Origin: Sva-07 sp963716095
Lineage (GTDB): Bacteria; Actinomycetota; Acidimicrobiia; Acidimicrobiales; Ilumatobacteraceae
DNA length: 64,000 nucleotides
Assembly: GCA_963716095.1 (NCBI GenBank)
Contig: CAVQSV010000010.1
Span: 1 to 64,000, forward strand
Reading direction: 5' to 3'
Numbering within the stretch: the stretch's first letter is position 1; the number at the start of each line of letters is the position of its first letter. Below are positions 1-8,891 of this stretch, piece after piece. Below the pieces are notes generated by a model. That model saw only the letters and a list, made by a program, of their open reading frames with translations. It searched no databases and was not told the DNA's origin. Position numbers and translations under genes: made by a program.

Positions 1-705
1 TGAGTTGGCCTTGCGGCGGATCGATCCGGGATTCGTCTCATGAGAGGCTCGCCGACGACCGCTCGACCCGCCTCGTCCGGTGGTGGACGCGCCGATATAC
101 AACAGGCCTCGACCTGATGACCACCGTGCTCCGCGGCCGCCGAAATCGACAGCGACCTCGCCGAACACGACCGCTTCCGGAGCGACCCAGGGCCGACGTC
201 CCGTATCGGACGCGAACGGTTGGTCCGCGCCTCGGTCGTGGGCGTCCCCGCCGACCTCGGTTGGCGCCACGACCGGCTGCGTGTGCGGGCACGGCCCGTC
301 GTGACAACGATCGTGCTGCCGCTGACGACGGTCGCCCAGCTGCTGCTCGCGGCGTACTACTTCGTGTTCTTCGGCCTATCTCCTCGGCAGTCCCACCTCG
401 CCGACCAACAGGTGTGGGGTCGTTCTCCGTCAGGGTTTCGAGGGCTATGCGACCAGGCTGGAGCGTCCGGCGTCGCGTTCATCATCGCCGGTCTCGGTCT
501 GTCCCTCGCCCTCGCCGCTGCGGCGCGACCGGTCTCGCCGGTCGTCGCCAACGCAGTGACGATTCCGAGCGCCGTGCTCGCGGCGCTGTTCTTCTGGCTC
601 GGCGTCTGGGTCCTCGGATTGATCCTCGGCGCCCGTGGGTGCGGCAACCGACCTCGCGACCCAGCGCCGAACCCGACACCGCCGTGGCCACCGCATCCCG
701 GCTGA
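1..705 (+). pseudogene. Degenerate membrane protein remnant, left end outside the window
   Basis: Two reading frames together resemble an actinobacterial membrane protein. Frame 3 (about 42-115) reads RLVRWWTRRYTTGL. Frame 1 from about 142 continues with EIDSDLAEHDRFRSD and VGVPADLGWR, then membrane segments near 301-370 and 475-640, ending at the TGA at 703-705. At least one frame change lies between 115 and 142, and no convincing start is visible, so the gene is partial or broken. W-x-x-Y-T-x-G-L followed by EI-x-SDL-x-EH and PADL-x-WR is a pattern I associate from memory with a conserved actinobacterial membrane protein of unknown function. A shorter ORF could start at GTG 301. Confidence 0.4.
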
Positions 706-720
706 TCGCCTCCAGCGCGG

Positions 721-1932
721 ATGCTCCTCGCCGCGCAACGGTCACATCCTGTGCATCCGGTGCCAGCACCAATGACGACGCCGCGGCGTCTCCGCCACCA
801 GCGCCGGCAGCGCCAACGCCGAGTTCACCGTCGCCGACGACGCCACCTTCTCCCGGTGCACCTTCGCCCGGTGTCGCACTGCAGCAGACGCTCGACGACT
901 GGTTCGGAACGGGCGACATCGGTGGAGCAGTCGCCGCCATCGGCCTCGCCGACGGCACCGTACATGTCGCTACAACAGGAGACGCCGCACCCGGCGAGCC
1001 CGCCGAGCCCGGCGACACGATGCGTATCGGCAGCATCACCAAGACGTTCATGGCAGCGCTCACACTCCGCCTCGATGACCTCGGTGTCCTGGACATCGAC
1101 GACCCGGTCGCCGCCCACCTCCCCGACCTGGGTATCGACGACACGGTGACGATCCGAGATCTCCTCGGCCATACCTCCGGGATCGCCGACCCCGACCCGG
1201 CCGAGATCATCGCCCTGTTCCGCGAGGACTCCGGGCAACGATTCGACTACCAGGACCTGATCTCCTTCGCCGACATCCCCACGAGCAGCCGTCCTCATGT
1301 CGCCGAGTTCGTGTACGCCAACTCCGGCTACCACGTCCTCGGCGGAGTCATCGAAGCAGCAACCGGCACCGACGTCGCCAGCGCCCTCCGCAGACACATC
1401 CTCGACCTGCTGGCTGCGACGCGAAACTCGACCTCGCCGGCGCCGAAGACGTACCGACACCAATCGTGCCCGGCAACGTCGACCTCGACGGCGACGGACA
1501 CGCGGGCATACATCCGCCGGCATCCCCTATCTCGCCGTCGAAACACACATGTGGACAGCAGGCGCACTCGTCAGCACCGCCGACGACATCATCCGGTTCA
1601 CACGCGCGCGCTCGCCGGCACCATCATCAGCGACCACGCCCTCGCCCAGATGACCGACACCTCAAGGGCCGAGCACGGCCACGGCCTCGGCATCTTCGAT
1701 CTCAGAGTCAACGGCCAGACCGTCTACGGAAACAGCGGCGTGGCGCCCGGATTCCACGCAACTTCGCCCACCGCCCAACTGACTCCTCACGACCGTCGTC
1801 GTATTCACCAACTGCCCCACCTGCCCCATCGACGGCATCGACACATGGCAACTCCTCGTCGACCTGCTCACCATCGCCACAGACTCTGCCGAGCAGCGTT
1901 TCCAGACGCGTCAACTCCTCCTGCGATTCTGG
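721..1932 (+). pseudogene. Serine hydrolase (class C beta-lactamase-like) pseudogene
   Basis: A penicillin-binding-protein-like serine hydrolase can be pieced together from three frames. Frame 3 (about 870-1410) holds the SITK motif with the nucleophile serine and YANSGYH, the YxN motif. The product then moves to frame 2 near 1465 (VPGNVDLDGDGH), frame 1 near 1525 (GIPYLAVETHMWTAGALVST), frame 3 near 1610 (LAGTIISDHALAQM through GNSGVAPGFHA) and frame 1 near 1792 (VVVFTNCPTCPIDG). A Ser/Thr/Pro-rich linker (about 760-870) precedes the domain, and VTSCASG may be a lipobox remnant. With at least four frame changes no full-length enzyme can be made from this sequence as given. Confidence 0.75.
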
Positions 1933-1955
1933 TTGCTCCAACAACGTGGAAGTAG

Positions 1956-2453
1956 GGACCGGCCCCAACGACAGCGTCACCCGATCGATATTCGCGGCTA
2001 CGGCAGCCTGTCAGGCCAGGCGCGGCGGTTCCGGCATTTTTCGCAACGGAAGTGCCCATCCATCGCTCAGCATTCGGCCGTGGGCGCAGTTGACGTCAAC
2101 GACGGTCCACGGTACTCGACATGGACGCACCGTTCGTCGGCGCCACCATCGACACTCAGCTCCCTTCCAGCGCGACCAACATCACCACCTCCCGCCGTCG
2201 CAACGATCGCATCACGACCATCACCCACGACCACCAACCCCGACACCAACCCATCCACCACCACGAACGACGGCCCGCTCCTTCACGACCTGCACACGAC
2301 ATCCATCCCGACCCACCGAATATCCGAACACAACACCCAACTCCAATCCGTAAGCACACGTGCACCACAGTGATGCACGGCGTTCGGAACTTTCCGGGCG
2401 TGTCTTCGAACGCCCGAATGAGGACGCCTCCGGCAGCTCGTTCGCCGCTCGGG
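1956..2453 (+). other. Stretch without a recognisable gene
   Basis: Several frames are open here but their translations are Arg/Pro/Thr/His-rich, as expected of GC-rich noncoding sequence, and none shows a domain, a start site or continuity with its neighbours. It is probably decayed sequence between two pseudogenes. Confidence 0.4.
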
Positions 2454-2459
2454 TACGAT
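2454..2459 (+). promoter_or_regulatory. -10 box TACGAT, leaderless type
   Basis: TACGAT lies 6 nt before GTG 2466, the spacing seen before many starts in this window, so transcription probably begins at or next to the start codon. Confidence 0.4.
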
Positions 2460-2465
2460 GAATCC

Positions 2466-2666
2466 GTGGCCCGTGACATCGTTCGCCAGTGGTCCGAGGA
2501 GGAGTTCTTCGCAGACGCTCTCCCTCCGACCGACGATGATGTCCCGATCGCGCTCGACGGTCGACTTCTCGACGCTCCAGAGAAGGTGATCGCCTATCGA
2601 CGAGATCAATGGTTGGCGAGTCCACCTCTTCGGCCGATGGCTGAAGCGGAGTTCGAGCCAGCGTGA
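2466..2666 (+). CDS. Small protein upstream of a nucleotidyltransferase remnant, possible antitoxin-like partner
   Basis: A 66-residue acidic protein starting VARDIVRQWSEEEFFADALP. I do not recognise a family. GTG 2466 is chosen because a TACGAT box sits 6 nt upstream and because the stop overlaps the next gene's GTG (GTGA at 2663-2666), which points to translational coupling. Small DNA-binding or cognate proteins often precede MNT/AbiEii-like nucleotidyltransferases in two-gene toxin-antitoxin units, so an antitoxin role is a reasonable guess, but it rests only on position. The reading frame itself is intact, unlike its partner. Confidence 0.5.
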   Translation: MARDIVRQWSEEEFFADALPPTDDDVPIALDGRLLDAPEKVIAYRRDQWLASPPLRPMAEAEFEPA

Positions 2667-3157
2667 AGCTCGAATCGTTGGTGATCGCCACGGCGTCGAG
2701 TACGTGCTCGTCGGGGCGGGCTTGGCGTGCGGGCACATGGAGCGACTCGACCGACCAGCGATATCGATCTCGTGCCGGATGGCGATGACGACAATCTCGC
2801 TCGGTTGGCGGTGCGCTTCGTGGAGTTGAACGCACGACTGCACGTTGGCGGGATGACCGACGATGAGGCTCGCCAGCTTCCCGTGCAGCTCGACGCACCG
2901 AGACGTGCGACTCGTTCGGCAGGCTCGACCTGGATGACCGATGCTGGGCCGATCGACGTGCTCCGAGACCTCCGCGACCGCAGGGAGGCGAGGTGGCGTT
3001 CGATGAGTCGATCACCCGTGGCGTGGATCAGCAGATCGGTGCGGTCGTGGTCCACGTCGCTGCCTTCGACGACATCATTGCATCGAAGGAACACGCTGAC
3101 CGCGAGAAGGATCGGAGGGCGCTGCCCGAACTCCGAAACCTCAATCGGGAACGCTGA
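2663..3157 (+). pseudogene. Nucleotidyltransferase-fold protein (AbiEii/MNT-like), frameshifted
   Basis: Reading across three frames gives a small nucleotidyltransferase-fold protein. The parts are GVEYVLVG in frame 1 near 2692, then RAHGATRPTSDIDLVPDGDD in frame 3 from about 2730 (the TSDIDL motif would carry the metal-binding Asp pair), and finally VVVHVAAFDDIIASKEHADR in frame 2 ending at TGA 3155-3157. The C-terminal LIASK-x-x-x-R-x-KD-like ending (DREKDRRALPELR) is typical of the family. The GTG at 2663 overlaps the stop of the preceding small gene. The breaks near 2680 and 2985 inactivate it unless they are sequencing errors. Confidence 0.65.
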
Positions 3158-3275
3158 AGCCGACTCCGAGGCGATGCGGGGAACGGTTTCGGTCTCCCGA
3201 ATCGCGATTCGGGAGGGTTTTCGGGAAGTCGGAAGAGGACCGTTGTGGTCATCAACTTCGACCCAGGAGGACTCC

Positions 3276-3769
3276 ATGACCGACGAGAAGCGCAAACCCG
3301 GACGACCACGGAAGTGGTCATCCGACGCCAACGGATGCGGGCGGCCCGAGCCGTAGAGCGGGAGAAGCGATTGGCCGACGAAGAGCGAAGGGAGGCGAAG
3401 CGTGCGGAACGGGAGCGAGCGAGCCGCGAGCAGTTCGCCAGTCCTCCGAACGCCGAAGCCGTTACTGCTGCGGGTGCGCCGAAGACAGGCAGCACCTGGA
3501 TGGCGGTTCACGCCACCTGCGAAGCGAACATCGTGAAGCTGCGGGACGAAGTCCGAGAGCTTGCAGACGAGTACGACGATTCCGTCTTCGACCGGTCGAT
3601 TCTGGAGCATCAGTACCGGATGGCGGTCGCGCGGATGCAGGAGCATGACCCTGAGGGGATCGCATGGCTCGACGAACAGGTTCGTCGCTGGGAATCGCGC
3701 CGCGAGGGTTTCCTCGAAGAACGGCGGCGGTTGCGCCTTGGCGGTCGCAAGGCGCGACACCTCTCCTAG
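3276..3769 (+). pseudogene. Basic coiled-coil protein with AT-hook-like N-terminus, one frameshift
   Basis: ATG 3276 follows a strong Shine-Dalgarno sequence (AGGAGG, about 8 nt upstream) and begins MTDEKRKPGRPRKWSSDA. GRPRK resembles an AT-hook or Hin-type minor-groove binding motif. That frame stops at 3354-3356, but the frame shifted near 3335 continues with ERMRAARAVEREKRLADEER-like charged heptads and a helical C-terminus to TAG 3767-3769. The whole would be about 164 residues, mostly coiled coil. I do not recognise a family. The good ribosome binding site argues for a real gene that has taken one indel. Confidence 0.5.
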
Positions 3770-3783
3770 TAAGGGCTACGCCT

Positions 3784-4965
3784 CTAGCCTTTACTCACGG
3801 CGAGCCGGAGTAAAGGCTGCAAGGAGTGACCGCGATGCTGATGGAGCCACGCCCGATGAGCCGATCCGCCCATGCCGCCCATCCGTCGGCCGATGGCGTC
3901 GGCGATCTCGCCGTCCGTCGGCTCTCGGAGGCCTTGAGGTAGCGGAGGCTTGCGGCGCTCGAAGCGTGGCCCATGATCGTCATCACCTCCGGAGCGAGGC
4001 GCCTGCGGTCGCCGCTTCCGTGCCGGCGAGATGGCGGAGGTCGTGGAAGCGGACGTGGGGGAGACCGACCGCGATCCGGCCTTCGACCAACGCGGAGCGA
4101 AGTAGGTGTTGAGCAGCGGGCCGCCTCGCAGCGACGTGAACACGAGCGCGTCGCGCTCGATGTCGTCGACGTACTGCTCGATGTGGACGGCCAGGCGAGT
4201 CGCGATCGCCTCGGCGACGGGAACCGTCCGCACGGCGCTCTCGGTCTTCGGCGGGCCGAGCGTCGGCCCCTGGCCCTTGATGTCGTGCAGCGCTCGCAGT
4301 CACGCGCAGCTCGCGAGCGCTCGAGGTCGACGTGTTCGATCGTGAGGCCGGCGAGCTCGCCGAAGCGCAGGCCGCTCGCCGCGGCCGTCCAGACCAGGCA
4401 CTCGAACCTCGGGTGGATCGCGCCGGCGAGCGCTCGAACGTCGTCCCACGTCAGCAGCGGGCGCTCGATCATCCGCTCGGCCGACGCGCCCTTGATGCGG
4501 ACCGGGTTGCGGGCGATCAGCCCGTCGTCGACGGCGGTCGTCATGATCGAACGGAACAGCCGGTAGATCTTCGCGACCGTGTTGTGGTGCAGGCCGCCCG
4601 CTGCGAGCCGGCCGTGCCACGTCCGCACGTCGACCGGGTGGACGTCGCAGAGGCTGCACGTTGGCGAACACCAGAACGATGTGTCGGAGCTGGCCCTCGT
4701 AGATCTCGCGCGTCCGCGGACGGACCGGCCGCTCGGCGACCCACCGCGTCGCGTACTCGCCGAACGGGATGCTTGACCGGCGTCGGGATCGATCCAATGC
4801 GCCGCGCACCATGTCGGCCTCGACGGTGACGAGCCAACGCCGGGCGTCGGTCTTGCTGGCGAAGGTCGGTCGGCGGCGATCTGTTTGCCGAGGTGCCAGT
4901 AGCGCGGCTTGGTAGCGGCCGCTGGGCAGCTTGCGGATGTTGCCGAAGGAACGGGCTCGGGCCAT
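3784..4965 (-). pseudogene. int: Tyrosine recombinase (phage/element integrase), multiply frameshifted
   Basis: ATG at 4965 has GAGGAG just upstream and begins MARARSFGNIRKLPSGRYQA, an arm-binding N-terminus. The core-binding part (TVAKIYRLFRSIMTTAVDDG) and first catalytic box (AASGLRFGELAGL) are in another frame, box II (FHDLRH) in a third, and the MGHASSAASLRY segment with the catalytic His and Tyr back in the second; the end (EPTDGEIADAIGRRMGG) shifts again and stops at 3784. The reconstructed protein of about 390 residues has the normal length for an actinobacterial integrase. It sits 126 bp from the 3' end of tRNA-Gly, the usual position for an element integrated at that tRNA. As written it is inactive. 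Confidence 0.85.
3786..3818. terminator. Inverted repeat between convergent genes
   Basis: AGCCTTTACTC at 3786-3796 is exactly complementary to GAGTAAAGGCT at 3808-3818, giving an 11-bp stem with an 11-nt loop. It lies 16 bases after the stop of the rightward gene and overlaps the last codons of the leftward recombinase, so it may act in both directions. There is no U-tract. Confidence 0.5.
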
Positions 4966-5090
4966 GGTCGGCTCCTCGTGCTCGGTGCCAACTCTCGTAG
5001 GCACGTGTAGGCACGACGGCCGTTTCCGAGGCCCTCGGCGTTACACAATTCCCGGCCAAGAAACGACTCTTGACCTGGGGTTTCGCGTGG

Positions 5091-5162
<72 letters not shown>

Positions 5163-5172
5163 AAGAGCCGAC

Positions 5173-5178
5173 ACCCTA
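5173..5178 (-). promoter_or_regulatory. -10 box TAGGGT for tRNA-Gly
   Basis: Reverse-strand TAGGGT ends about 10 nt before the tRNA-Gly 5' end and fits the TANNNT pattern seen throughout the window. Confidence 0.4.
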
Positions 5179-5198
5179 TCGGCGTCGAGTCGCTGACG

Positions 5199-5819
5199 TC
5201 AGTCCAGCATCGCCGAGAGGGCGGTGATCCAGGCGGCACGGATGCGCTCGATGTCGCTGCCGAGCAGTCGCAGATGGATCGTGAACGAGTCGTAGCTCGA
5301 GATGACCAGAATCCCATCGACCATCAGCGGTCGATCGGTTTCGGGCAGCGCGCCGAGTTCGTCTGCGAAGTGTTCCGCGATCTGGGTACGGAAGAGTTCG
5401 GCAATCTGGGCGATGCCTTCGTCGATCGAGGCGATCGACGGTGCGCGCATTCTCGCCAGCTGCATGGTCCCGTCGACGAGTTGGAACAGCGCGACTCGGG
5501 CATCGACGAAGTTGGTGATGCGCTCGGCGAGCGATCCGTCGCCGATCTCCGGGATGTCGGCGAGCGGGCCAGCTTCGGCAAAGGCGTGATCGATCGACGT
5601 CCGCACGAGATCGTCGAGGTCGTCGAAGTAGCGGAAGATCGACCGATGCGACACGCCGGCACGGTCGGCGATCTCGGAAGCGCCGGGGTGGAGATTTCCT
5701 TCTCGGATGATCTCGAGCAGCGCCGCGATCACCGCTGTTCGATTGCGCGTTCGCCGCAACGTGCGCCCATCGACACGGTCCTCGACGTTCTGAATCGTCG
5801 CCTCGCCTGATGTGCTCAT
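5199..5819 (-). CDS. TetR/AcrR family transcriptional regulator
   Basis: A 206-residue one-component regulator. Residues about 20-70 form the DNA-binding domain (RTRNRTAVIAALLEIIREGN, then ASEIADRAGVSHRSIFRYFD with the recognition helix), and the helical C-terminus (about 80-200) is the ligand-binding/dimer domain. Start ATG 5819 leaves only 21 bp to the divergent DUF2786 gene, so the two promoters overlap and the regulator may control itself and that gene. Ligand and targets cannot be read from the sequence. Confidence 0.85.
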   Translation of the reverse strand: MSTSGEATIQNVEDRVDGRTLRRTRNRTAVIAALLEIIREGNLHPGASEIADRAGVSHRSIFRYFDDLDDLVRTSIDHAFAEAGPLADIPEIGDGSLAERITNFVDARVALFQLVDGTMQLARMRAPSIASIDEGIAQIAELFRTQIAEHFADELGALPETDRPLMVDGILVISSYDSFTIHLRLLGSDIERIRAAWITALSAMLD

Positions 5820-5824
5820 TGCCG

Positions 5825-5830
5825 TACGCT
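5825..5830 (+). promoter_or_regulatory. -10 box TACGCT before the DUF2786 gene
   Basis: TACGCT lies 10 nt before ATG 5841, inside the 21-bp gap shared with the divergent TetR gene. Confidence 0.4.
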
Positions 5831-5840
5831 TCCCCGTCTC

Positions 5841-6617
5841 ATGTCGAAGTCAAACGTGCACCGTGCCTCATCCGAGGCAGGTGATAACCGTATCACGCAG
5901 GACCCTGATCATACCCTCGTCTCGCGCGTGAAGAAGCTGATGGACAAGGCGTCCGCAACCGCCAACGTGCACGAAGCCGACGCGTTCTCACGCAAGGCCG
6001 CGGAGCTGGTCGCCCGACATCGAATCGACCCAGCGGCGCTCGTCGAGCGGGACGACGACGAACTGGCAGTGCGCGAGGTCTCGTTGGGGCGCGGCGCCTA
6101 TGTCCGAGGTCGGTTGGCGCTGTTGACGGCGGTGGCCGAGGCGCACGATGCGCGCGTCGTGTTCGCCAGTACGCCGACGGGCACGGTCGCCTACGTCGCT
6201 GGGCACGTCTCGGATCTCGACGTCATCGAGGTCATGTACACCTCGTTGCATGCGCAGGCGGCGTCGCAGATGTCTGCGGTGCGTCGGTCGACGGGGGCGG
6301 CAACGCAGCGATACCGACGGTCGTTCCTGTTCGGCTACGCCGACCGTGTCGCCACGTCGTTCGATGACGTACGCGCTGCCGCAGCGGAGGGGGCCCCGGC
6401 AGATGTTGCGGTCGATCGCGACGGACGGTCACTGGCCACGCTCGAACGGGGCCGACGGGTGGAGGAGTTCGTCAGTCAGCGGTTCGGCCGGGTGCGGGCC
6501 GCTCGCGGTGCGGCCGGCGCCGAGGTCACCGGGTGGAGCGCAGGGAGCGATGCCGCCCGGCGCGCCGACATCGGTCGAGAACGCCTCAGCGGTCGGCGAT
6601 CGCTCGGCCCCGGATGA
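5841..6617 (+). CDS. DUF2786 domain protein
   Basis: A 258-residue protein whose N-terminus (residues about 27-65, VKKLMDKASATANVHEADAF to ARHRIDP) matches DUF2786, a helical domain of unknown function found in actinobacteria and phages. The rest (about 75-220) is a second conserved region, and the tail from about 215 is Arg/Gly-rich. Its TGA overlaps the ATG of the next gene (ATGA at 6614-6617), so the two are translationally coupled. In mycobacteria and rhodococci, as I recall, DUF2786 genes neighbour a putative metallohydrolase of the same kind as the next gene, which suggests a joint role. The function is unknown. Confidence 0.8.
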   Translation: MSKSNVHRASSEAGDNRITQDPDHTLVSRVKKLMDKASATANVHEADAFSRKAAELVARHRIDPAALVERDDDELAVREVSLGRGAYVRGRLALLTAVAEAHDARVVFASTPTGTVAYVAGHVSDLDVIEVMYTSLHAQAASQMSAVRRSTGAATQRYRRSFLFGYADRVATSFDDVRAAAAEGAPADVAVDRDGRSLATLERGRRVEEFVSQRFGRVRAARGAAGAEVTGWSAGSDAARRADIGRERLSGRRSLGPG

Positions 6618-7102
6618 GCGCCGACTGCGGCCGCTCCGAGGTGTACGCCGCCGAAGCCGCCGCCTTCGACGGCACCGACCTCGAAGCCGTCGTCCCGTTC
6701 GACGTGGTTGCACAAGCGATCGAATCGGTCGTGTCGGGGGAGTGGTGGCCAGGGCCGCCTGTGGAGGTTCGGCCGGCGCGGCGAGATGCGGCATCGTCGA
6801 GCGCCCGTGGCGTCGAGGGCGGGATCGCCGTGATCCGGCTCGCAGCAGGACAGACGACCATTGCGACGGCTGCCCATGAACTGGCTCATGCACTCGCCGG
6901 CCCCGCTGCTGGGCACTCACCGACATTCCTTGCTGCCTACCTCGATGTGGTCGCCGTGATCACCAACCTCGACTCGCGGGACCGTCGACATCGTCTCCAC
7001 GTCGATCAACTGCGCGCCTCCTTCGACGCTGCCCGGCTCGCGGTGGGCGCACGTGGCTGGCCTGCCCCGCCACCCTCGACTGGTTCGGCGATCGCACTGT
7101 GA
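6614..7102 (+). CDS. Putative zinc metallopeptidase (HExxH), TIGR04338-like
   Basis: 162 residues. The centre carries AAHELAHALAG, an HExxH zinc-binding motif with catalytic Glu, followed by GHSPTF whose His could be the third ligand. No signal peptide or membrane segment is seen, so it is probably cytoplasmic. The family resembles the small actinobacterial putative metallohydrolases encoded beside DUF2786 proteins. The start ATG 6614 overlaps the upstream stop by four bases. The substrate is unknown; the coupling suggests that it acts on or with the DUF2786 protein. Confidence 0.75.
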   Translation: MSADCGRSEVYAAEAAAFDGTDLEAVVPFDVVAQAIESVVSGEWWPGPPVEVRPARRDAASSSARGVEGGIAVIRLAAGQTTIATAAHELAHALAGPAAGHSPTFLAAYLDVVAVITNLDSRDRRHRLHVDQLRASFDAARLAVGARGWPAPPPSTGSAIAL

Positions 7103-7118
7103 GTTCGAAATCGGTCAG

Positions 7119-7124
7119 TAGCAT
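7119..7124 (+). promoter_or_regulatory. -10 box TAGCAT for tRNA-Pro
   Basis: TAGCAT lies 12 nt upstream of the tRNA-Pro 5' end. Confidence 0.4.
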
Positions 7125-7136
7125 GGCCGCCACATC

Positions 7137-7212
7137 CGGGATGTAGCGCAGCTTGGTTCAGCGCGCCTGCTTTGGGAGCAGGAGGCCGGGAGTTCGAATC
7201 TCCCCATCCCGA
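7137..7212 (+). tRNA. tRNA-Pro (anticodon TGG)
   Basis: Acceptor CGGGATG (7137-7143) pairs with CATCCCG (7205-7211), with discriminator A at 7212. The anticodon arm is CCTGC / TTTGGGA / GCAGG, giving anticodon TGG, and the T arm contains GAGTTCGAATCTC. CCA is not encoded. Confidence 0.95.
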
Positions 7213-7250
7213 CGACAGCTGCCAGCAATGGTGTGCCGCGTGGTGGCCCC

Positions 7251-8390
7251 TCAGGGCAGCGCGATGCGCTGGACGGCCATGATCTTGCTGTCGGAGGGCA
7301 GCGAACCGATCGTCACCGTCTTGCCGTGGCCGACCGCGTGGATCCAGCGTCGGGAGTCCAGTGCGATGCCGACGTGGGTGATCATGCCCGGATCGTTGGT
7401 CGCCGAGGTGAACACGAGGTCACCGGCCGAGATCGATCCGCTCCGCCAGTCGACGGCGGTGCCGAGCTTGGCCAGCGCCCGACTCTGATGCGGCACGCTC
7501 AGGCCGACCTGCCGGAATGCGGCGACGACGAGGCCCGAGCAGTCGAATGTCTTCGGGCCGGCGCTGAAGAACTTGTAGGGGGCGCCGACCTGGGCCGTCA
7601 GGTACGAGAGCAGGGTGTCCAGCGAACTGCTGGTAGCTCGGGCCGGGCCGCTCGAGGCGCCTGCGGACGGCGCCGCGATCGGGCGGATCGCCGACGGGAC
7701 GCGCAGGCGCTGGCCCGGCATGATGAGACTCGTCGCCGAGATGTCGTTCGCTGCAAGCAGCGCAGCGAGGCTCACGCCGTTGCGCCACGCGATCAGCGAC
7801 AGCGCGTCGCCGGCCTTGACGGTGTAGTCGAAACCGCTCGTCGTGGTGCCGGCCGAAGCCGGTGCTGCACTGCTCGTGGTCGGCTGCGATGGGGTCGAGC
7901 GAGTTGCCGACGGCAGTCGCAGGCGCTGGCCGGGGAGGATCAGGCTCGTGATCGACAGATCGTTCTCGTCGAGGAGCGCCCTGAGGCTCACGCCGTTGCG
8001 CCACGCGATCAGCGACAGCGCGTCGCCGGCTTCGACCACATAGTCGGAGCCACCGGTCGACGCGGTCGGCGCAGACCTGGTCGTGGAGGCAGCCGTCGAC
8101 GCGGTCGTCGACCGGCCGATCGATCTCGTTGACGCTCCTGCTGGGATCACGATGGTGTCGCCGGGATGGATCATGCTCGTCAGTTCCATCGAGTTGGCTC
8201 GCAGGAGCGCCGAGAGCGACACGCCGTGCCGCCAGGCCAGACCGGCCAGGCTGTCGCCGTCGCGGACGGTGATCGTGGTCTCGGTGGTGGTGGTCGCAGC
8301 CGGCGCTGCCGCAGCCACGTCCGGGAACGCCGGAATGGCGACCGACAGGGCAACGCCTGCGGCCAGGATGACTCGTGCGGTTCGATTCAT
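7251..8390 (-). CDS. Secreted LysM-NlpC/P60 peptidoglycan endopeptidase
   Basis: 379 residues. An N-terminal signal peptide (about 1-29, basic start then a hydrophobic core, AAAAPA) is followed by three LysM domains (about 41-83, 118-160, 193-235) separated by Ser/Thr-rich linkers, and a C-terminal NlpC/P60 domain (about 265-379). Catalytic Cys284 lies in FDCSGLV and His339 in ITHVGIAL, with His351 as a likely third residue. LysM binds glycan chains and NlpC/P60 cleaves peptide stems, so this is probably a cell-wall hydrolase acting outside the membrane. LysM2 and LysM3 are nearly identical in DNA: a 44-bp block is repeated at 7771-7814 and 7987-8030. Confidence 0.9.
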   Translation of the reverse strand: MNRTARVILAAGVALSVAIPAFPDVAAAAPAATTTTETTITVRDGDSLAGLAWRHGVSLSALLRANSMELTSMIHPGDTIVIPAGASTRSIGRSTTASTAASTTRSAPTASTGGSDYVVEAGDALSLIAWRNGVSLRALLDENDLSITSLILPGQRLRLPSATRSTPSQPTTSSAAPASAGTTTSGFDYTVKAGDALSLIAWRNGVSLAALLAANDISATSLIMPGQRLRVPSAIRPIAAPSAGASSGPARATSSSLDTLLSYLTAQVGAPYKFFSAGPKTFDCSGLVVAAFRQVGLSVPHQSRALAKLGTAVDWRSGSISAGDLVFTSATNDPGMITHVGIALDSRRWIHAVGHGKTVTIGSLPSDSKIMAVQRIALP

Positions 8391-8474
8391 GCATGGTCCA
8401 TCGGCGTGTCGCCTGGCGACCTTGACACCTTCTTGACGAGATTCGAAGAGAATCTTGACGGTCGATCTCGACGT

Positions 8475-8849
8475 TCAGCGCTGCTCGCCGGACAGGTCCA
8501 GCCACTCGGCCTCCGACCAGTGGCTGCGAAGCTCGCCGGTCACGAAGTCCGATGTCCAGCGCACCATGTCGATCCATGGGAGGTCGGCCGAAGCGATCTC
8601 GGTGAAGGCCATGCCGTCGAGCAGCAGTGCAGCGTCATCGATGCCGAGTGTGACCGTGTCCGCCTCGTCGAGTTGTTCCGGGCCGAAGGCTCCCGGCACC
8701 ACGCCGAGACGCATCTCGATCTCCATCAGACGCTGGACGTCCCAGCGCGAGCCGCCGCCGGACATCGCCTGATCGGACATGATGCCCAGGATCTGGCCCA
8801 GTGCCATCCGGGCTTCGGGTTCCAGTTGGAGATCACGCGGGAGCCGCAC
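8475..8849 (-). CDS. Conserved hypothetical protein, 124 aa
   Basis: An acidic, helical soluble protein (MRLPRDLQLEPEARMALGQI at the N-terminus) with no signal peptide, membrane segment or recognisable motif. It is read in the same direction as its neighbours, 42 bp downstream of the next small gene and 84 bp before the LysM endopeptidase. Tryptophan-rich ends (RWDVQRL, LPWIDMVRW, HWSEAEW) suggest a folded domain. I cannot name a function. Confidence 0.6.
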   Translation of the reverse strand: MRLPRDLQLEPEARMALGQILGIMSDQAMSGGGSRWDVQRLMEIEMRLGVVPGAFGPEQLDEADTVTLGIDDAALLLDGMAFTEIASADLPWIDMVRWTSDFVTGELRSHWSEAEWLDLSGEQR

Positions 8850-8891
8850 GCCTGAAGCTTCTCACCCGGCCGGCGGCAGTGCCCGAGCGTG

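Noticed and set aside
1..4000. A second copy of the tRNA-Gly 3' end as the left attachment site
   Set aside because: I looked for the T-arm/acceptor sequence and did not see it; the far end may lie outside the window or be lost.
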